From the NCBI GenBank assembly GCA_018401465.1, contig JAGYKE010000005.1, forward strand, positions 992,001 through 1,056,000: a stretch of DNA of 64,000 bases, given 5' to 3'. The notes under the pieces are model-generated. The model saw only the letters and a list, made by a program, of their open reading frames with translations. It was not told the origin of the DNA and made no database searches. This DNA comes from Aestuariivita sp. GTDB taxonomy: Bacteria > Pseudomonadota > Alphaproteobacteria > Rhodobacterales > Rhodobacteraceae. Positions 46,382-55,975 of the stretch are shown here, one piece after another; within the stretch, counting starts at the first letter, position 1; every line of letters begins with the position of its first letter. A program made the position numbers and the translations under genes.

Positions 46382-48121
46382 TCAGCCGCGCCACGGGATG
46401 ATGCCGGGCGGCAGGTTGCGGCCCAGCCGGTTTAGCACCAGCATCAGCGCCAGCGTCGCCACCACCGATATCACCGACATCGCGGCGGCAAGGGTAGAAT
46501 AGCCTCCATCCTCGTAGTTGAAGATCACGGTGCCCAGTGTTTCGGTGCCGCGTGTCCACAGGATCGACGACAGCGTGACCTCGTTCCACGCCGTCAGCGT
46601 GACCAGCACCGCACCAGACGCGGCGGCGGGTGCGATCAGCGGCACGTCGATCCGCCGGAACCGCCGCCAGAACCCCGCGCCCGACACCCGTGCGGCATCC
46701 TGCAATGCGGGGTCCAATGCGCCATAGGCCACGCCGACGGGTTTCAGCCCCAGCGCCAGAAATGCGGCCAGATAGGCCCCAAGGATGATCCAATGCGTGC
46801 CATAAATCGACACGCCCAGCAGCGGCAGCGGCCGGATGAAGGCAATGATGAAGGCGACGGAAATCACCAGACCGGGCACGGCATAGGCGACTTCGGCCAG
46901 CGTTATGACGCCGCGCGCCGCGCCCTGCGTCCAGCCACGCTGCATCGCGCCGATGGCCAGCGCCAGCAGCACCACCCCGGCCCCTGCCGCCACCGACAAC
47001 AGCGCCGAATTGGCAAAGGCGCGGGCCGTGACCTGCTGTACGAACAGCACTTCGTGGAAATGCCGCCATGTGGCCGTTTGCGGGGTCAGCACAACGCCAT
47101 AGGTCGGGACAATCGCCGTTGCCAGCATCGCCAGCAAGGGCGCGATCAGCGCCAGCGCCAGCGCCGCCCATAGCGCTGCCTCAACCCAGGGTCGCGCGCG
47201 CCCCAGCGACAGCCGCAATGCGGCCTGCGGCGGGCCGATCAGCGCGACGGACCACCCCCGCGCCAGCCGCATCTGCGCCCAGATCGCGACCACCGCCAAG
47301 ACGCCGATCAGCGTGGCCAGCACCGCAAGGTCGGCCAGCACGGATGGCCCGCTGGACGCCAGCCGCTGCCACATCAGCACCGGCAGCGTGACATAGCGCC
47401 CCGGTATGCCCAGCAGCGCCGGTACCCCGAAATTGCCCAGCGCCGACACGAACGCCAGCGCATAGCCCGCCAGCAGCGCGGGCACCATCAGCGGCAGGAT
47501 GATCCGCCACAGCAACCGCCCGATGGCTGCGCCATTGACCCGCGCCGCCTCAGCCAGATCGCGCGGCAGGGCGCGCAGCGCGGCCCGCAGCGTCAGATAG
47601 ACCAGCGGCACCTGTTGCAGCGCCAGCAGCCCGATCACGCCTTCGCGGGAATACAGCGGGTTGGTCGTGCCGGGCGGCGGCGCAGCCCCCAGCGCCTGCA
47701 ACAACACGCTGGACGGTCCCAGCATCTGCGTCCAGGCAATCGCCGTCACATGCGGCGGGATCATCATCAGCATCAGAATGGCAAATGACAGCGCAACCCG
47801 CCCGCGCGGGTCGCCCAGCCCGATCAGCAGGCCCAGCGCGCCCCCCACCAGCGTGGCCAGCGCCGCCGACAGGGCCGCGCTTTCCAGACTGTGCCAAAGG
47901 GCGCGCTGCACCGACCGGCTGGACAGGGCGGTGACAAAGGCATCCACCCCGCCACCAGTGGCAAACAGCGCCAGCCGCCCGACTGCCGCCAGCGGCAGCA
48001 CGAACAGAACAAAGGCTGCCAGCACGATCAGCGCCAGCATCAGTGGTTCGCCCAGCGCCCGGTCAGAAACCTTGCGCAGCCCCGACCGGTGGGCCGGGGC
48101 TGCGCGCGTCGTCCATGTCAT
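46382..48121 (-). CDS. ABC transporter permease, fused double-domain FbpB type
   Basis: This 579-residue inner-membrane protein has about 12 helices in two similar halves. Each half has an EAA-type loop: LPRDLAEAARVNGAAIGRLLWRIILPLMVP in the first, and LDPALQDAARVSGAGFWRRFRRIDVPLI in the second. Such fused permeases belong to Fe3+, thiamine and 2-aminoethylphosphonate importers. It starts 6 bp after the binding-protein stop, and is transcribed together with the ATPase. Confidence 0.93.
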   Translation of the reverse strand: MTWTTRAAPAHRSGLRKVSDRALGEPLMLALIVLAAFVLFVLPLAAVGRLALFATGGGVDAFVTALSSRSVQRALWHSLESAALSAALATLVGGALGLLIGLGDPRGRVALSFAILMLMMIPPHVTAIAWTQMLGPSSVLLQALGAAPPPGTTNPLYSREGVIGLLALQQVPLVYLTLRAALRALPRDLAEAARVNGAAIGRLLWRIILPLMVPALLAGYALAFVSALGNFGVPALLGIPGRYVTLPVLMWQRLASSGPSVLADLAVLATLIGVLAVVAIWAQMRLARGWSVALIGPPQAALRLSLGRARPWVEAALWAALALALIAPLLAMLATAIVPTYGVVLTPQTATWRHFHEVLFVQQVTARAFANSALLSVAAGAGVVLLALAIGAMQRGWTQGAARGVITLAEVAYAVPGLVISVAFIIAFIRPLPLLGVSIYGTHWIILGAYLAAFLALGLKPVGVAYGALDPALQDAARVSGAGFWRRFRRIDVPLIAPAAASGAVLVTLTAWNEVTLSSILWTRGTETLGTVIFNYEDGGYSTLAAAMSVISVVATLALMLVLNRLGRNLPPGIIPWRG

Positions 48122-48127
48122 GCGGGA

Positions 48128-49102
48128 TCAGCCGCCGAACAGCTCGGTAAAGCGGGCCTTGTTCGCGGCCTCGTCAGCCAGCGCCTTGGCCGGGTCGAAC
48201 GGCAGCACCTTGATCGTATCGCGGGCCGGGAACCCTGCGGGCGGAGTGATGGCCGGATGCGCGGGCAGATAGCCCATGTCGGCAGCCAGTTGCTGACCGG
48301 GGGCCGAGATCAGGAAATCCACGAACGCCTTGGCGGCATCGGGGTTCTGGGTATTGGCCAGGATCGCGACGGGTTCGGACACCGCCGACACACCTTCGGT
48401 CGGGAACACGAACTGCACCGGCGCACCCTTGGCGGCTTCGCGGATCGCCAGGAAGTCGACCAGGAAACCATACAGCTTTTCGCCGCCCGCGACGGCTTTC
48501 AGCACGCCGCCATTCCCGCCGTCGGCAATCGCGCCCTGCTTGGCCAGCGTTTCATAGAACCCCCAGCCCAGATCGGTGCCGGTGACCGCGACCATGTGGA
48601 TGGTGGCCGCACCCGAGGCCAGCGGCGACGGCATCATGAAGGCACCGGTCACGTCGGGGGCCAGCAGATCGGCATAAGAGGTGGGTTTCACCGGGGCGGC
48701 AGTGTTGTAGACAATGCCGGTGGTGATCAGCTTGGTGGCGAACCATGCCTTGTCGGCATCCATGATCCCCGGCTCATAGGCCGCGATATCGGCATCCGGA
48801 TGCGCCATCAGCAGGCCTTCGGCCTTGAGGCCTTCCATGGTCACGCTGTCGGCGATCAGCAGCACATCGGCCTGCGGCGCGCCGGCAGCCAGTTCGGCAC
48901 GGAACTTTGCCATGATCTTGGGCGTGCCATCGCGGACCCATTCGACTGTCACGCCGGGATTGGCGGCCATGAAAGCATCGACGGTTCTCTGCGCATCCGC
49001 ATTGGGCTGCGAGGTATAGACGACCAGCTTGCCGGCCACATCGGCGAATGCGGCGGTGGACAGCGCAACGGCGGCTACGGTGGTCAGGATCAGACGGCGC
49101 AT
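48128..49102 (-). CDS. Periplasmic binding protein of Fe3+/2-aminoethylphosphonate-type ABC importer
   Basis: This 324-residue protein has a signal peptide (RRLILTTVAAVALSTAAFA). The mature part starts KLVVYTSQPNADAQRTVDAF and contains VEWVRDGTPKIMAKFRAE, DVLLIADSVTMEGLKAEGLL and DKAWFATKLITTGIVYNTA, typical of the FbpA-like group. The two adjacent Tyr residues that hold ferric iron in FbpA are not evident, so an organic ligand (for example an aminophosphonate) is possible. The start at 49102 precedes the signal peptide; the longer upstream frame (to 49417) is not supported. It heads a three-gene operon. Confidence 0.9.
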   Translation of the reverse strand: MRRLILTTVAAVALSTAAFADVAGKLVVYTSQPNADAQRTVDAFMAANPGVTVEWVRDGTPKIMAKFRAELAAGAPQADVLLIADSVTMEGLKAEGLLMAHPDADIAAYEPGIMDADKAWFATKLITTGIVYNTAAPVKPTSYADLLAPDVTGAFMMPSPLASGAATIHMVAVTGTDLGWGFYETLAKQGAIADGGNGGVLKAVAGGEKLYGFLVDFLAIREAAKGAPVQFVFPTEGVSAVSEPVAILANTQNPDAAKAFVDFLISAPGQQLAADMGYLPAHPAITPPAGFPARDTIKVLPFDPAKALADEAANKARFTELFGG

Positions 49103-49323
49103 GGCGGGGCCTTTCGACAGGGTTGCAAGGGAGCGGCGCATGTCGCTTGAACGCAACCTTCCTTCCGCGCCAACAGCCAGATAGGCGGTGCGGGCTACAG
49201 AAATGTGACGATTCGCCTGGACAGTGGTGCGGGCGGTGAAGTTTTCCACTGTGAACCGCCCGGGTTTGGCGGGGGCTCCCAACTTTTGGATGGGATGGAG
49301 CCCCGGCAAACCGGGGCGGGTCA

Positions 49324-49470
49324 TCAGATGATCGCGCTGCGCACCTCGGCAGACACCCATTCCGACAGCATGACGGTCGCCAAGATGACGATCAGGAACA
49401 TGGTGACGTCGGGTCACGCCAGCTCGTTCAGCGAGGATCGCAGTTTCAGGCCCAGATCACCCAAACCGAC
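49324..49470 (-). pseudogene. Remnant of a phnE-type permease (C-terminus) with nonsense codon
   Basis: In one minus-strand frame the sequence reads GLGDLGLKLRSSLNELA, a TGA stop, then PDVTMFLIVILATVMLSEWV and SAEVRSAII before the final TGA. This is the look of the last helix and tail of PhnE-like phosphonate permeases. The internal TGA is one base from a TGG Trp codon. The rest of the gene is missing. A 7-bp hairpin (GCCCCGG/CCGGGGC, 49300-49317) directly downstream may be its former terminator. Confidence 0.6.
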
Positions 49471-50084
49471 ATGAACCGCAATGACGCAAATCTGTCGAAC
49501 TATCCCCGATTGTCCAAGGCCGAAAAATAATTCAATACTTATATCCGCTTAGCTCGCCATAGATTCAGTTGTTTACCCTTGATGAAATGTAGCGCGGCCC
49601 CTTTAGAGAATGTTTGCATTCCGTCCGCCTGTTTTTTTAGCAGGTCACGAGCGGGAGAGGCATTTTCGGGAGTCGAGTTCAGCGGGAAAGGTTGCCGTGA
49701 ATCCAGATCAACGCGTTGTTTTTACTCATAAACACGCATTGACCGCCATGAGCCGACATTTGAGGGGAGAGAGGGTTTGTTGCGGGTGACTCCTCCGCCC
49801 CCACTGGCGCCTGCTTGTGCCACGTGCCGAACACAGCGCGGCGCCACACCGCGCTCCATGGTCGGAACGGGGCTGCGCTGGGACTGATGCAAGTGCTGGT
49901 CTGTCGCGTCCGTCGGTCCCGAGGCATTCGGGTCGTCGTTGGCCTCGCTTAGAGCCGGAGCATCAAGCCCGGCCGGAGACCGGCATTTCTAGCGCATCGA
50001 CGCCGACCAGTAGCGCGCAACTGGGCAAAGGCGGAGTTGCAACCGACACACGGTTGTCATGCGTCGGGGCTACCCGTGCCAGCC
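49471..50084. other. Intergenic stretch, nothing recognisable besides AT-rich patches
   Basis: The 614 bp before the sugar-type ABC operon include AT-rich sections at about 49500-49580 and a run of T at about 49630. They must contain the promoter of the operon. Open frames (such as 49679-49927 on the minus strand) have no motif. The first ATPase codons could be placed earlier (50037), but the family start is at 50085. Confidence 0.45.
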
Positions 50085-51182
50085 ATGGTCAAGATCGACA
50101 ATGTCTGTAAGCACTGGCCGCGCAGCACCACTGCTGCGGTGAACGGCTTGTCCTTGACGGTCGAGAAGGGCACGCTCGTGACGCTCCTCGGCCCCTCGGG
50201 CTGCGGCAAGTCCACCACGCTGCGGCTGATCGCCGGTCTGGACCTACCAACATCTGGCCGGATCGAGATCGACGGGCGCGATGTCACCAGCGTTGCCCCG
50301 GAGGCGCGTGGCGTCTCGATGGTGTTCCAGAATTATGCTCTGTTCCCGCACCTGAGCGTGCGGGACAACATCCTGTTCGGGCTGCAGGTGCGACGTACGC
50401 CCAAGGCCGAACAGGCGCTTCGGCTGGCCGAGGCGGCCGACCTGCTCGGCCTCGCCGACCTGCTCGACCGTCGGCCCGCCGCCCTGTCGGGCGGCCAGCA
50501 GCAGCGCGTGGCGCTCGGGCGGGCAGTGGTTGCACGCAAGCCGATCCTGCTGATGGACGAACCGTTGTCGAACCTGGACGCCTTGCTGCGTCAGGAGATG
50601 CGGCACGAATTGCGCGCCTTGCAACGCAAGCTGGGGCTGACGGTTCTGTTCGTGACGCACGACCAGGCCGAGGCAATGAGCATGGCTGACCGCATCGTGC
50701 TGATGAAGGATGGCCGGATCGTGCAGGAGGACGCCCCGGCGGATCTGTACGCGCGACCGCGCCACGCCTTCGCCGCGCGGTTCATCGGCGCGCCGGCCAT
50801 GAACCTGATGCCGCTGGAGCCCGGCCCGGACGGACCGGTCGTTGCCGGGACCGACTTCGCCCCCGGTGCGCCGGACGGAGCCACGCAGTTCGGCGTTCGT
50901 CCTGAGGCCTTGCGCCCGGCCGCGCAGGGGCTGCCTGTCATCGTCGAGTCGCAGGACTATCTCGGCGCCGAGACGCTGGCGCTGTGCCGTGCCGGGACGA
51001 CGCGGATCGCCCTCCGCCTGCCCAGTGCCTCCGCACCTCTGCCCGGCACCCGCCTCGCCCTTGGCTGGGCACCTGAGGACGCGCACTTCTTCCGCGCGGA
51101 CGACCGCCGGATCGAGCCTGCCGGTGCCACATCCATGGCCCGCGCCGCACCCCGCACCCTCATCCCCAACATGGAGCATTGA
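50085..51182 (+). CDS. ABC transporter ATP-binding protein, sugar/glycerol-3-phosphate (MalK/UgpC) type
   Basis: This 365-residue ATPase has Walker A (LLGPSGCGKSTTLRLIAG), the Q loop (SMVFQNYALFPHLSV), signature (LSGGQQQRVALGRAVV), Walker B (ILLMDEPLSNLD) and the H loop (FVTHDQAEAMSMADRI). A C-terminal TOBE domain includes FGVRPEALRP. It belongs to the CUT1 group. Its last codons overlap the region of the binding-protein start, so the four genes form one operon. I use ATG 50085 as start; no strong ribosome site is seen. Confidence 0.93.
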   Translation: MVKIDNVCKHWPRSTTAAVNGLSLTVEKGTLVTLLGPSGCGKSTTLRLIAGLDLPTSGRIEIDGRDVTSVAPEARGVSMVFQNYALFPHLSVRDNILFGLQVRRTPKAEQALRLAEAADLLGLADLLDRRPAALSGGQQQRVALGRAVVARKPILLMDEPLSNLDALLRQEMRHELRALQRKLGLTVLFVTHDQAEAMSMADRIVLMKDGRIVQEDAPADLYARPRHAFAARFIGAPAMNLMPLEPGPDGPVVAGTDFAPGAPDGATQFGVRPEALRPAAQGLPVIVESQDYLGAETLALCRAGTTRIALRLPSASAPLPGTRLALGWAPEDAHFFRADDRRIEPAGATSMARAAPRTLIPNMEH

Positions 51183-51187
51183 AACCG

Positions 51188-52465
51188 ATGAACTTTACCC
51201 GATTTACCCTCGCCGGCGCGCTGGCGCTTGGCCTTGCACAGGGCGCGTTGGCCCAGACCGAGGTCGTGTTCAACTTCCCCGTCGCAGTCGGCGGCCCGAT
51301 CACCGCGATCATCGACGAATATGCCGCGACCTTCAACGCGGCCAATCCGGACATCAAGGTGGTCCCGGTCTACACCGGCAGCTATCAGGACACGATCGCC
51401 CGTACGCTGACGCAGATCCGTGGCGGCGACAGCCCGGCGATGGCGGTGCTTCTCTCGGTTGACACCTTCACGCTCTATGACGAGGACGTGCTGGTGGCGC
51501 TCGACGATCTTGCCACGACAGAGGCGGACAAGGCGTTTCTCACCGACTTCTTCCCGGCATTTCTCGCAAACGGGCAGGTCGGCGGCAAGGTGTGGTCGCT
51601 GCCGTTCCAGCGGTCCACGCCCGTTCTGTACTGGAACAAGGCGGCCTTCGCAGAGGCCGGCCTCGACCCCGAGGTGCCTCCGACGACATGGGCCGAAATG
51701 GTCGAGATGGGCAAGGCCCTCGTCCAGCGGGACGCCAGCGGCAATGTCACCCGTTGGGGTGTGCGCATCCCGACGAGCGGCTTTCCCTACTGGCTGTTTC
51801 AGGGACTGACGACCGCGAACGACTCGTTCTTGATGAATGCCGACGGCAACGAGGTCTATTTCGACTCGCCGGGCGTGGTCGAGGCGGCCGAGTTCCTCGT
51901 CGCGCTGTCGGCTGAACACGGCGTGATGGCGCCGGGCATCATCGAATGGGGCGCGACGCCGCAGGCTTTCTTCGAAGGCGAAAGCGCAATGATCTGGACG
52001 ACGACCGGGAACCTCACCAACATCCGCAGCAATGCGCCCTTCGACTTCGGCGTGGCGATGTTGCCGGCCAACAAGCGTCCCGGCGCGCCGACGGGCGGCG
52101 GCAACCTGTTCATCTTCAACACGGTACCGGACGACGTCCAGAAGGCCGCGTTTGAGTTTGCCAAGTGGCTGACCTCGCCTGAAATGGCCGCCGACTGGTC
52201 TATCCGTACCGGTTACGTCGCCGTCAGTCCGGCGGCATGGGAAACCGAGGCGATGAAGGCCTATGCCGCCGAGTTTCCGCCCGCAACGGTTGCGCGCGAC
52301 CAGCTCGAGTACGCCACGGCTGAACTGTCCACGCACGAAAACCAGCGGGTCACGCGCGTGCTGAACGACGCGCTGCAGGCCGCGATCCTCGGGCAGAAGA
52401 CCCCCGCGCAGGCGCTCGCCGAAGCGCAGGCCGAGGCGACGCGCATCCTCGCCGCCTATCGCTGA
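51188..52465 (+). CDS. Extracytoplasmic solute-binding protein, UgpB-like
   Basis: This protein of about 425 residues has a signal peptide (TRFTLAGALALGLAQGALAQ). The mature part (TEVVFNFPVAVGGPITAIID, YTGSYQDTIARTLTQIRGGD, LPFQRSTPVLYWNKAAFAEAG, TGGGNLFIFN) matches family-1 binding proteins related to UgpB, which binds sn-glycerol-3-phosphate. I use ATG 51188; a TTG at 51179 is in frame and overlaps the ATPase stop. The ligand is probably a sugar or glycerophosphodiester. Confidence 0.92.
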   Translation: MNFTRFTLAGALALGLAQGALAQTEVVFNFPVAVGGPITAIIDEYAATFNAANPDIKVVPVYTGSYQDTIARTLTQIRGGDSPAMAVLLSVDTFTLYDEDVLVALDDLATTEADKAFLTDFFPAFLANGQVGGKVWSLPFQRSTPVLYWNKAAFAEAGLDPEVPPTTWAEMVEMGKALVQRDASGNVTRWGVRIPTSGFPYWLFQGLTTANDSFLMNADGNEVYFDSPGVVEAAEFLVALSAEHGVMAPGIIEWGATPQAFFEGESAMIWTTTGNLTNIRSNAPFDFGVAMLPANKRPGAPTGGGNLFIFNTVPDDVQKAAFEFAKWLTSPEMAADWSIRTGYVAVSPAAWETEAMKAYAAEFPPATVARDQLEYATAELSTHENQRVTRVLNDALQAAILGQKTPAQALAEAQAEATRILAAYR

Positions 52466-52507
52466 TCCGAATTGGGCGGCCCTGACATCAGGGCCGCCCG
52501 CTTTCCG

Positions 52508-53380
52508 ATGCGTCGCATTCCACTGATACCCTATCTCTTGATCCTGCCGGGCCTCGTGTTTCTGGCGGCATTCACGCATTTTCCGGCACTTCTCGCATTC
52601 TGGCAGAGCCTGCACTCGACCCCGCGCGGGCGCCGACCGGCCACATGGACCGGGGCCGACAATTATGCCGCGATGCTCGCCGACCCGGTGCTGATGAAAG
52701 TTCTTTGGAACAGCGCGATCTATGCCGCTGCGACCATCCCGGCTTCGATCGTACTGGCCTTCGTCATGGCGCTCTGGGTGAACGGGCGCATGCCCGGCCG
52801 CGCCTTCGTGCGACTGGCCTACTTCACCCCGACCATCCTGCCGATGGTTGCCGCGGCAAACATTTGGTTGTTCTTCTACACCCCCGGCTTCGGCCTGCTC
52901 GATCAGGTGCTGAGCGGTCTGTTCGGGCTGCCCTCGACCAACTGGCTGGGGTCCGACCGCAGCGCGCTCTGGGCCGTGATCGTGGTCGCTGTTTGGAAGG
53001 AGGCGGGGTTCTTCATGATCTTCTATCTCGCCGGGTTTCAGGCGGTGCCCCCCGCGCTGGCTGAAGCGGCGCGGATCGAAGGCTGCGGGCGCTGGACCTA
53101 CGTGCGGCGTGTCCTCATCCCGCTGGTGGCGCCGACCACCCTGTTCATCGCTGTCAACGCGTTGATCAACGCGTTCCGCGTGGTCGATCACATCTTCATC
53201 ATGACACTCGGCGGGCCGAACAATGCGACCAATCTGCTCCTATTCCACATATGGGAAACCGGGTTCAAGTACTGGGATACGGCACAGGCGTCGACCCTAA
53301 CGATCCTGCTGCTGGTCATCCTAGCGGCCGTGGCGGCCGTCCAGTTCCGGCTCCTTGAACGGCGGACCTATTACCGATGA
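52508..53380 (+). CDS. ABC transporter permease, UgpA/MalF type
   Basis: This 290-residue permease has six helices, beginning LIPYLLILPGLVFLAAFTHF. Its EAA loop is VPPALAEAARIEGCGRWTYV followed by RRVLIPLVAPT. ATG 52508 lies 42 bp after the binding-protein stop; a TTG at 52472 extends the frame but adds no family sequence. The stop overlaps the next permease by 4 bp (ATGA). Confidence 0.93.
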   Translation: MRRIPLIPYLLILPGLVFLAAFTHFPALLAFWQSLHSTPRGRRPATWTGADNYAAMLADPVLMKVLWNSAIYAAATIPASIVLAFVMALWVNGRMPGRAFVRLAYFTPTILPMVAAANIWLFFYTPGFGLLDQVLSGLFGLPSTNWLGSDRSALWAVIVVAVWKEAGFFMIFYLAGFQAVPPALAEAARIEGCGRWTYVRRVLIPLVAPTTLFIAVNALINAFRVVDHIFIMTLGGPNNATNLLLFHIWETGFKYWDTAQASTLTILLLVILAAVAAVQFRLLERRTYYR

Positions 53381-54186
53381 CCGACCGCACCCCGCCCATC
53401 GAGACGATCGGGGCATGGCTTCTGGCAGTGCTCTGGCTCATGCCGATCCTATTCGCTTTCTGGGCGGCGATTCACCCGCCGGAATACCTGACACGGTTTT
53501 CTCTGTTCGCCCCGATCACGACCGAGAACTTCGAGCGCGCCTTCGCGGCAGCTCCGTTCGGGCGGTACATGCTAAACACCGCCATGCTCGTCAGCGGCAT
53601 TCTCGCCGCGCAGTTCGTCCTGTGCACCTTGGCCGCCTATGCCTTTGCGCGCTGGACGTTTCCCGGCGCCGGAATTCTGTTCGCGCTGGTCTTGGTGCAG
53701 TTGATGGTGGCCCCCGAGGTGCTGATTGTCCAAAACTATGCGACGGTCAGCCGCCTCGGGCTTGTCGACAGTCTGGCCGGAATTGCCATTCCCTATGTCG
53801 CGTCGGCATTCGGGATCTTCCTTTTGCGCCAAACCTTCCGGCAGGTGCCGAAGGAGCTGGAAGAAGCGGCGGTTATCGAGGGCGCAGGGCCGCTTGTCGT
53901 GCTGTGGCGCATCTATGTCCCGCTCGCCCGGCCGGTCTATGTCGCGTATGGGCTCGTGTCGGTCAGCTTCCACTGGAACAACTTCCTGTGGCCGCTGATC
54001 GTGACAAGCTCCGTCACCACCCGGCCCGTGACCGTTGGGTTGCAGGTGTTCGCCAGCGTCGATCAAGGGATCGACTGGGCCGTCATCAGTGCGGCGGCGT
54101 TGGCCACCTCGGCGCCGCTGCTGATCGCGTTCCTGCTGTTCCAGCGCGCCTTCGTGCAAAGCTTTATGCGCGCCGGCATCCGATAG
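53377..54186 (+). CDS. ABC transporter permease, UgpE/MalG type
   Basis: This 269-residue permease has six helices, the first at AWLLAVLWLMPILFAFWAAI. The EAA loop is VPKELEEAAVIEGAGPLVVLW. The final part of this gene (54088-54191) is copied in inverted orientation at 60372-60475. It is the last intact gene of the four-gene operon, and a strong hairpin follows the stop. Confidence 0.93.
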   Translation: MTDRTPPIETIGAWLLAVLWLMPILFAFWAAIHPPEYLTRFSLFAPITTENFERAFAAAPFGRYMLNTAMLVSGILAAQFVLCTLAAYAFARWTFPGAGILFALVLVQLMVAPEVLIVQNYATVSRLGLVDSLAGIAIPYVASAFGIFLLRQTFRQVPKELEEAAVIEGAGPLVVLWRIYVPLARPVYVAYGLVSVSFHWNNFLWPLIVTSSVTTRPVTVGLQVFASVDQGIDWAVISAAALATSAPLLIAFLLFQRAFVQSFMRAGIR

Positions 54187-54191
54187 GCTGA
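54088..54191 (+). repeat. 104-bp sequence duplicated in inverted orientation (partner 60372-60475)
   Basis: The last 99 bp of the permease gene and 5 bp after it match the reverse complement of 60372-60475 with only one difference (GGC versus GAC near the end). This makes a long inverted repeat around 6.2 kb that contains the amine oxidase remnant and the phn/phosphatase genes. Confidence 0.92.
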
Positions 54192-54234
54192 GCTACTCCC
54201 CGATCTTTGGTCAGATTTCCGGGGAGTGGCTCAG
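54188..54234 (+). terminator. Strong hairpin after the sugar-type ABC operon
   Basis: A 15-bp stem (CTGAGCTACTCCCCG with CGGGGAGTGGCTCAG; 14 pairs plus one G-T wobble) encloses an 17-base loop that can itself pair (ATCT...AGAT). It is followed by TGTTTCAATCTT. It begins at the permease stop and probably ends the operon. Confidence 0.75.
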
Positions 54235-54244
54235 TGTTTCAATC

Positions 54245-54808
54245 TTGACGGCCGAGGGTCATGTTCGTGCGGCGCGCGTCATCCTTGCAATGCCACCGCG
54301 TCTGGTTGCAGGTTTGGGCGTTGCCGTTCCCGATGCGCCGACCTGGATGGCAGGTCATGCCAAGCTGGTGGCAACCTATCCAACGGCCTTCTGGCGGGAG
54401 AACGGGCTGAACGGCGATGCAATTTCTCATCGTGGGCCCTTGGCGGAAATACACGACGCATCGCCTGTTGATGCAAAGGTGGGTGCGCTGTTTGGTTTTG
54501 CTCAGGTAGGGGCCGCACATCAGTCAGGCTTTCGCGATGCCGCCGTCGCCCAATTGGCAAGGCTCTTTGGCCAGGAGGCGGCCACGCCCGATGATGTCTT
54601 CATCAAGGACTGGAGCCTGGACCCCGCCACCGCCACGGAAGCCGACCTGACCCCACCTTCCGATCATCCGAACTACAGCGCCGTGCCTCCAACACGCCGA
54701 GTGATGTTTGCCAGAACTGAGACGTCGTCCGACAACGGCGGCTTTCTGGAAGGTGCTTTGGCGGGTGCCGAGGCGGCGAATGCCGCGCTGACGCTTGGCG
54801 GGTACTGA
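54245..54808 (+). pseudogene. Flavin amine oxidase, C-terminal remnant
   Basis: The 187-residue frame matches the C-terminal part of flavin monoamine oxidases: ARVILAMPPRLVAGLGV, HAKLVATYPTAFWRENGL, FGQEAATPDDVFIKDWSLDP and a final FAD-binding segment (ETSSDNGGFLEGALAGAEAAN). The N-terminal FAD-binding half (GxGxxG) is absent. There is no valid start beyond a TTG, and the frame enters from the terminator of the preceding operon. It is a truncated gene left by rearrangement. Confidence 0.85.
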
Positions 54809-55072
54809 GCGATTCGCGTTTTCCGTACGTCACCCTAAGCGATCTCGGGGCCCAGCCCCACCCGCTGAAAAACGCACCGACCCGCACATCCACGCCGCCT
54901 TCGGGTGTCTCGGGTCGCACCAAGAGCAAACGAACCTGCTTCAACTGCGGCGCAGTTCGCTTCGACCCGACGCCTATAGTTATTCCTCGCGTCAATACGC
55001 CGACGCGTCACCGCGCCGTCACACCCCACAGATACCAAAAACTAGAACAGATTCGAACAAACGGAGACCAGC

Positions 55073-55975
55073 ATGTTCAGACTTACTCTCGCTGCAGCCA
55101 TCGGCTGCACCATCGGCAGCGCTGCGCTGGCAAACGATTGGCGCAGCGAATTCGCCAATATCACCTTCGGGATTGCTTCGGGCGAAAACCAGCAAGCTGG
55201 AAATCTGCGCTGGGCTCCGATGGGACCCTATCTCGCCGACTGCATGGGTATTCAAAGCGTAACCATGCGAGTTGCCAATGACTATTCGGCAATCATTGAA
55301 GGTATGGCGCAAGGTGACATCCACATCGCGTGGTATGGCCCGGCACAGTACGCAATCATTTACGACCTGACAGATGGCGATGTAGAGCCGGTCGTCGTGG
55401 ATATCTCTCTGGATGGTGACATGGGCTATCGCTGGGTCATCGCGGTGAAGTCCGATTCGCCCTATCAGACCATCGAAGACCTGAGTGGCCGCACCCTTGG
55501 ATGGTCGACCCCCACGTCGACATCGGGCTATGTCCTGCCGATGCAGTACTTCCGCGAAATGGGATATGTTAACGAAAGCAACGAGCCGGTACTGTTCGGG
55601 AACATGGTTCAGACCGGATCGCATGACAACGGTCTGGTATCGGTTGTTCAGGGCAACATCGACGCAACCACCAACTGGTACTACTCCATAAATGCCGGCG
55701 CCCATGTGCGCGCCGCCGGAGCGGGCACAATCAAACTGGAAGATATTCGCTTCATCTTCGAATCCGACCTGATCCCGAATGCACCTTTCACAACCCGCGC
55801 CAGCTATCCAGCTGAGATGCGTGCAAAGATGCGCGAATGCATGATCAACATGCAGTGGGCAGATCCGACCGCATGGGAAGTGGTATCTCGCGACACCTTC
55901 GGCGCGTTCGGTCTTGTTTCACACGAAGCCTATCTGCCCTTCATTGAACTTCGCAAGGCGGAAACTGGGCGTTGA
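55073..55975 (+). CDS. phnD: Periplasmic binding protein of phosphonate/phosphite-type ABC importer
   Basis: This 300-residue protein has a signal peptide (FRLTLAAAIGCTIGSAALA). The mature part contains ITFGIASGENQQAGNLRWAP, ADCMGIQSVTMRVANDYSAI, GDIHIAWYGPAQYAI and LSGRTLGWSTPTSTSGYVLP, typical of PhnD-like proteins. The segment STPTSTSG corresponds to the oxyanion-binding loop. GGAGACC precedes the ATG by a few bases. It starts an operon with one ATPase and two permeases. The natural ligand might be a phosphonate or a phosphate ester. Confidence 0.92.
   Translation: MFRLTLAAAIGCTIGSAALANDWRSEFANITFGIASGENQQAGNLRWAPMGPYLADCMGIQSVTMRVANDYSAIIEGMAQGDIHIAWYGPAQYAIIYDLTDGDVEPVVVDISLDGDMGYRWVIAVKSDSPYQTIEDLSGRTLGWSTPTSTSGYVLPMQYFREMGYVNESNEPVLFGNMVQTGSHDNGLVSVVQGNIDATTNWYYSINAGAHVRAAGAGTIKLEDIRFIFESDLIPNAPFTTRASYPAEMRAKMRECMINMQWADPTAWEVVSRDTFGAFGLVSHEAYLPFIELRKAETGR

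Noticed and set aside
49103-49417. N-terminal extension of the FbpA-like binding protein
   Set aside because: The extension has no signal features and covers the phnE remnant; the signal peptide starts at 49102.
50957-53191. 744-codon antisense frame over the sugar-type ABC operon
   Set aside because: Arg/Gly/Ala-rich shadow of four well-supported transporter genes.
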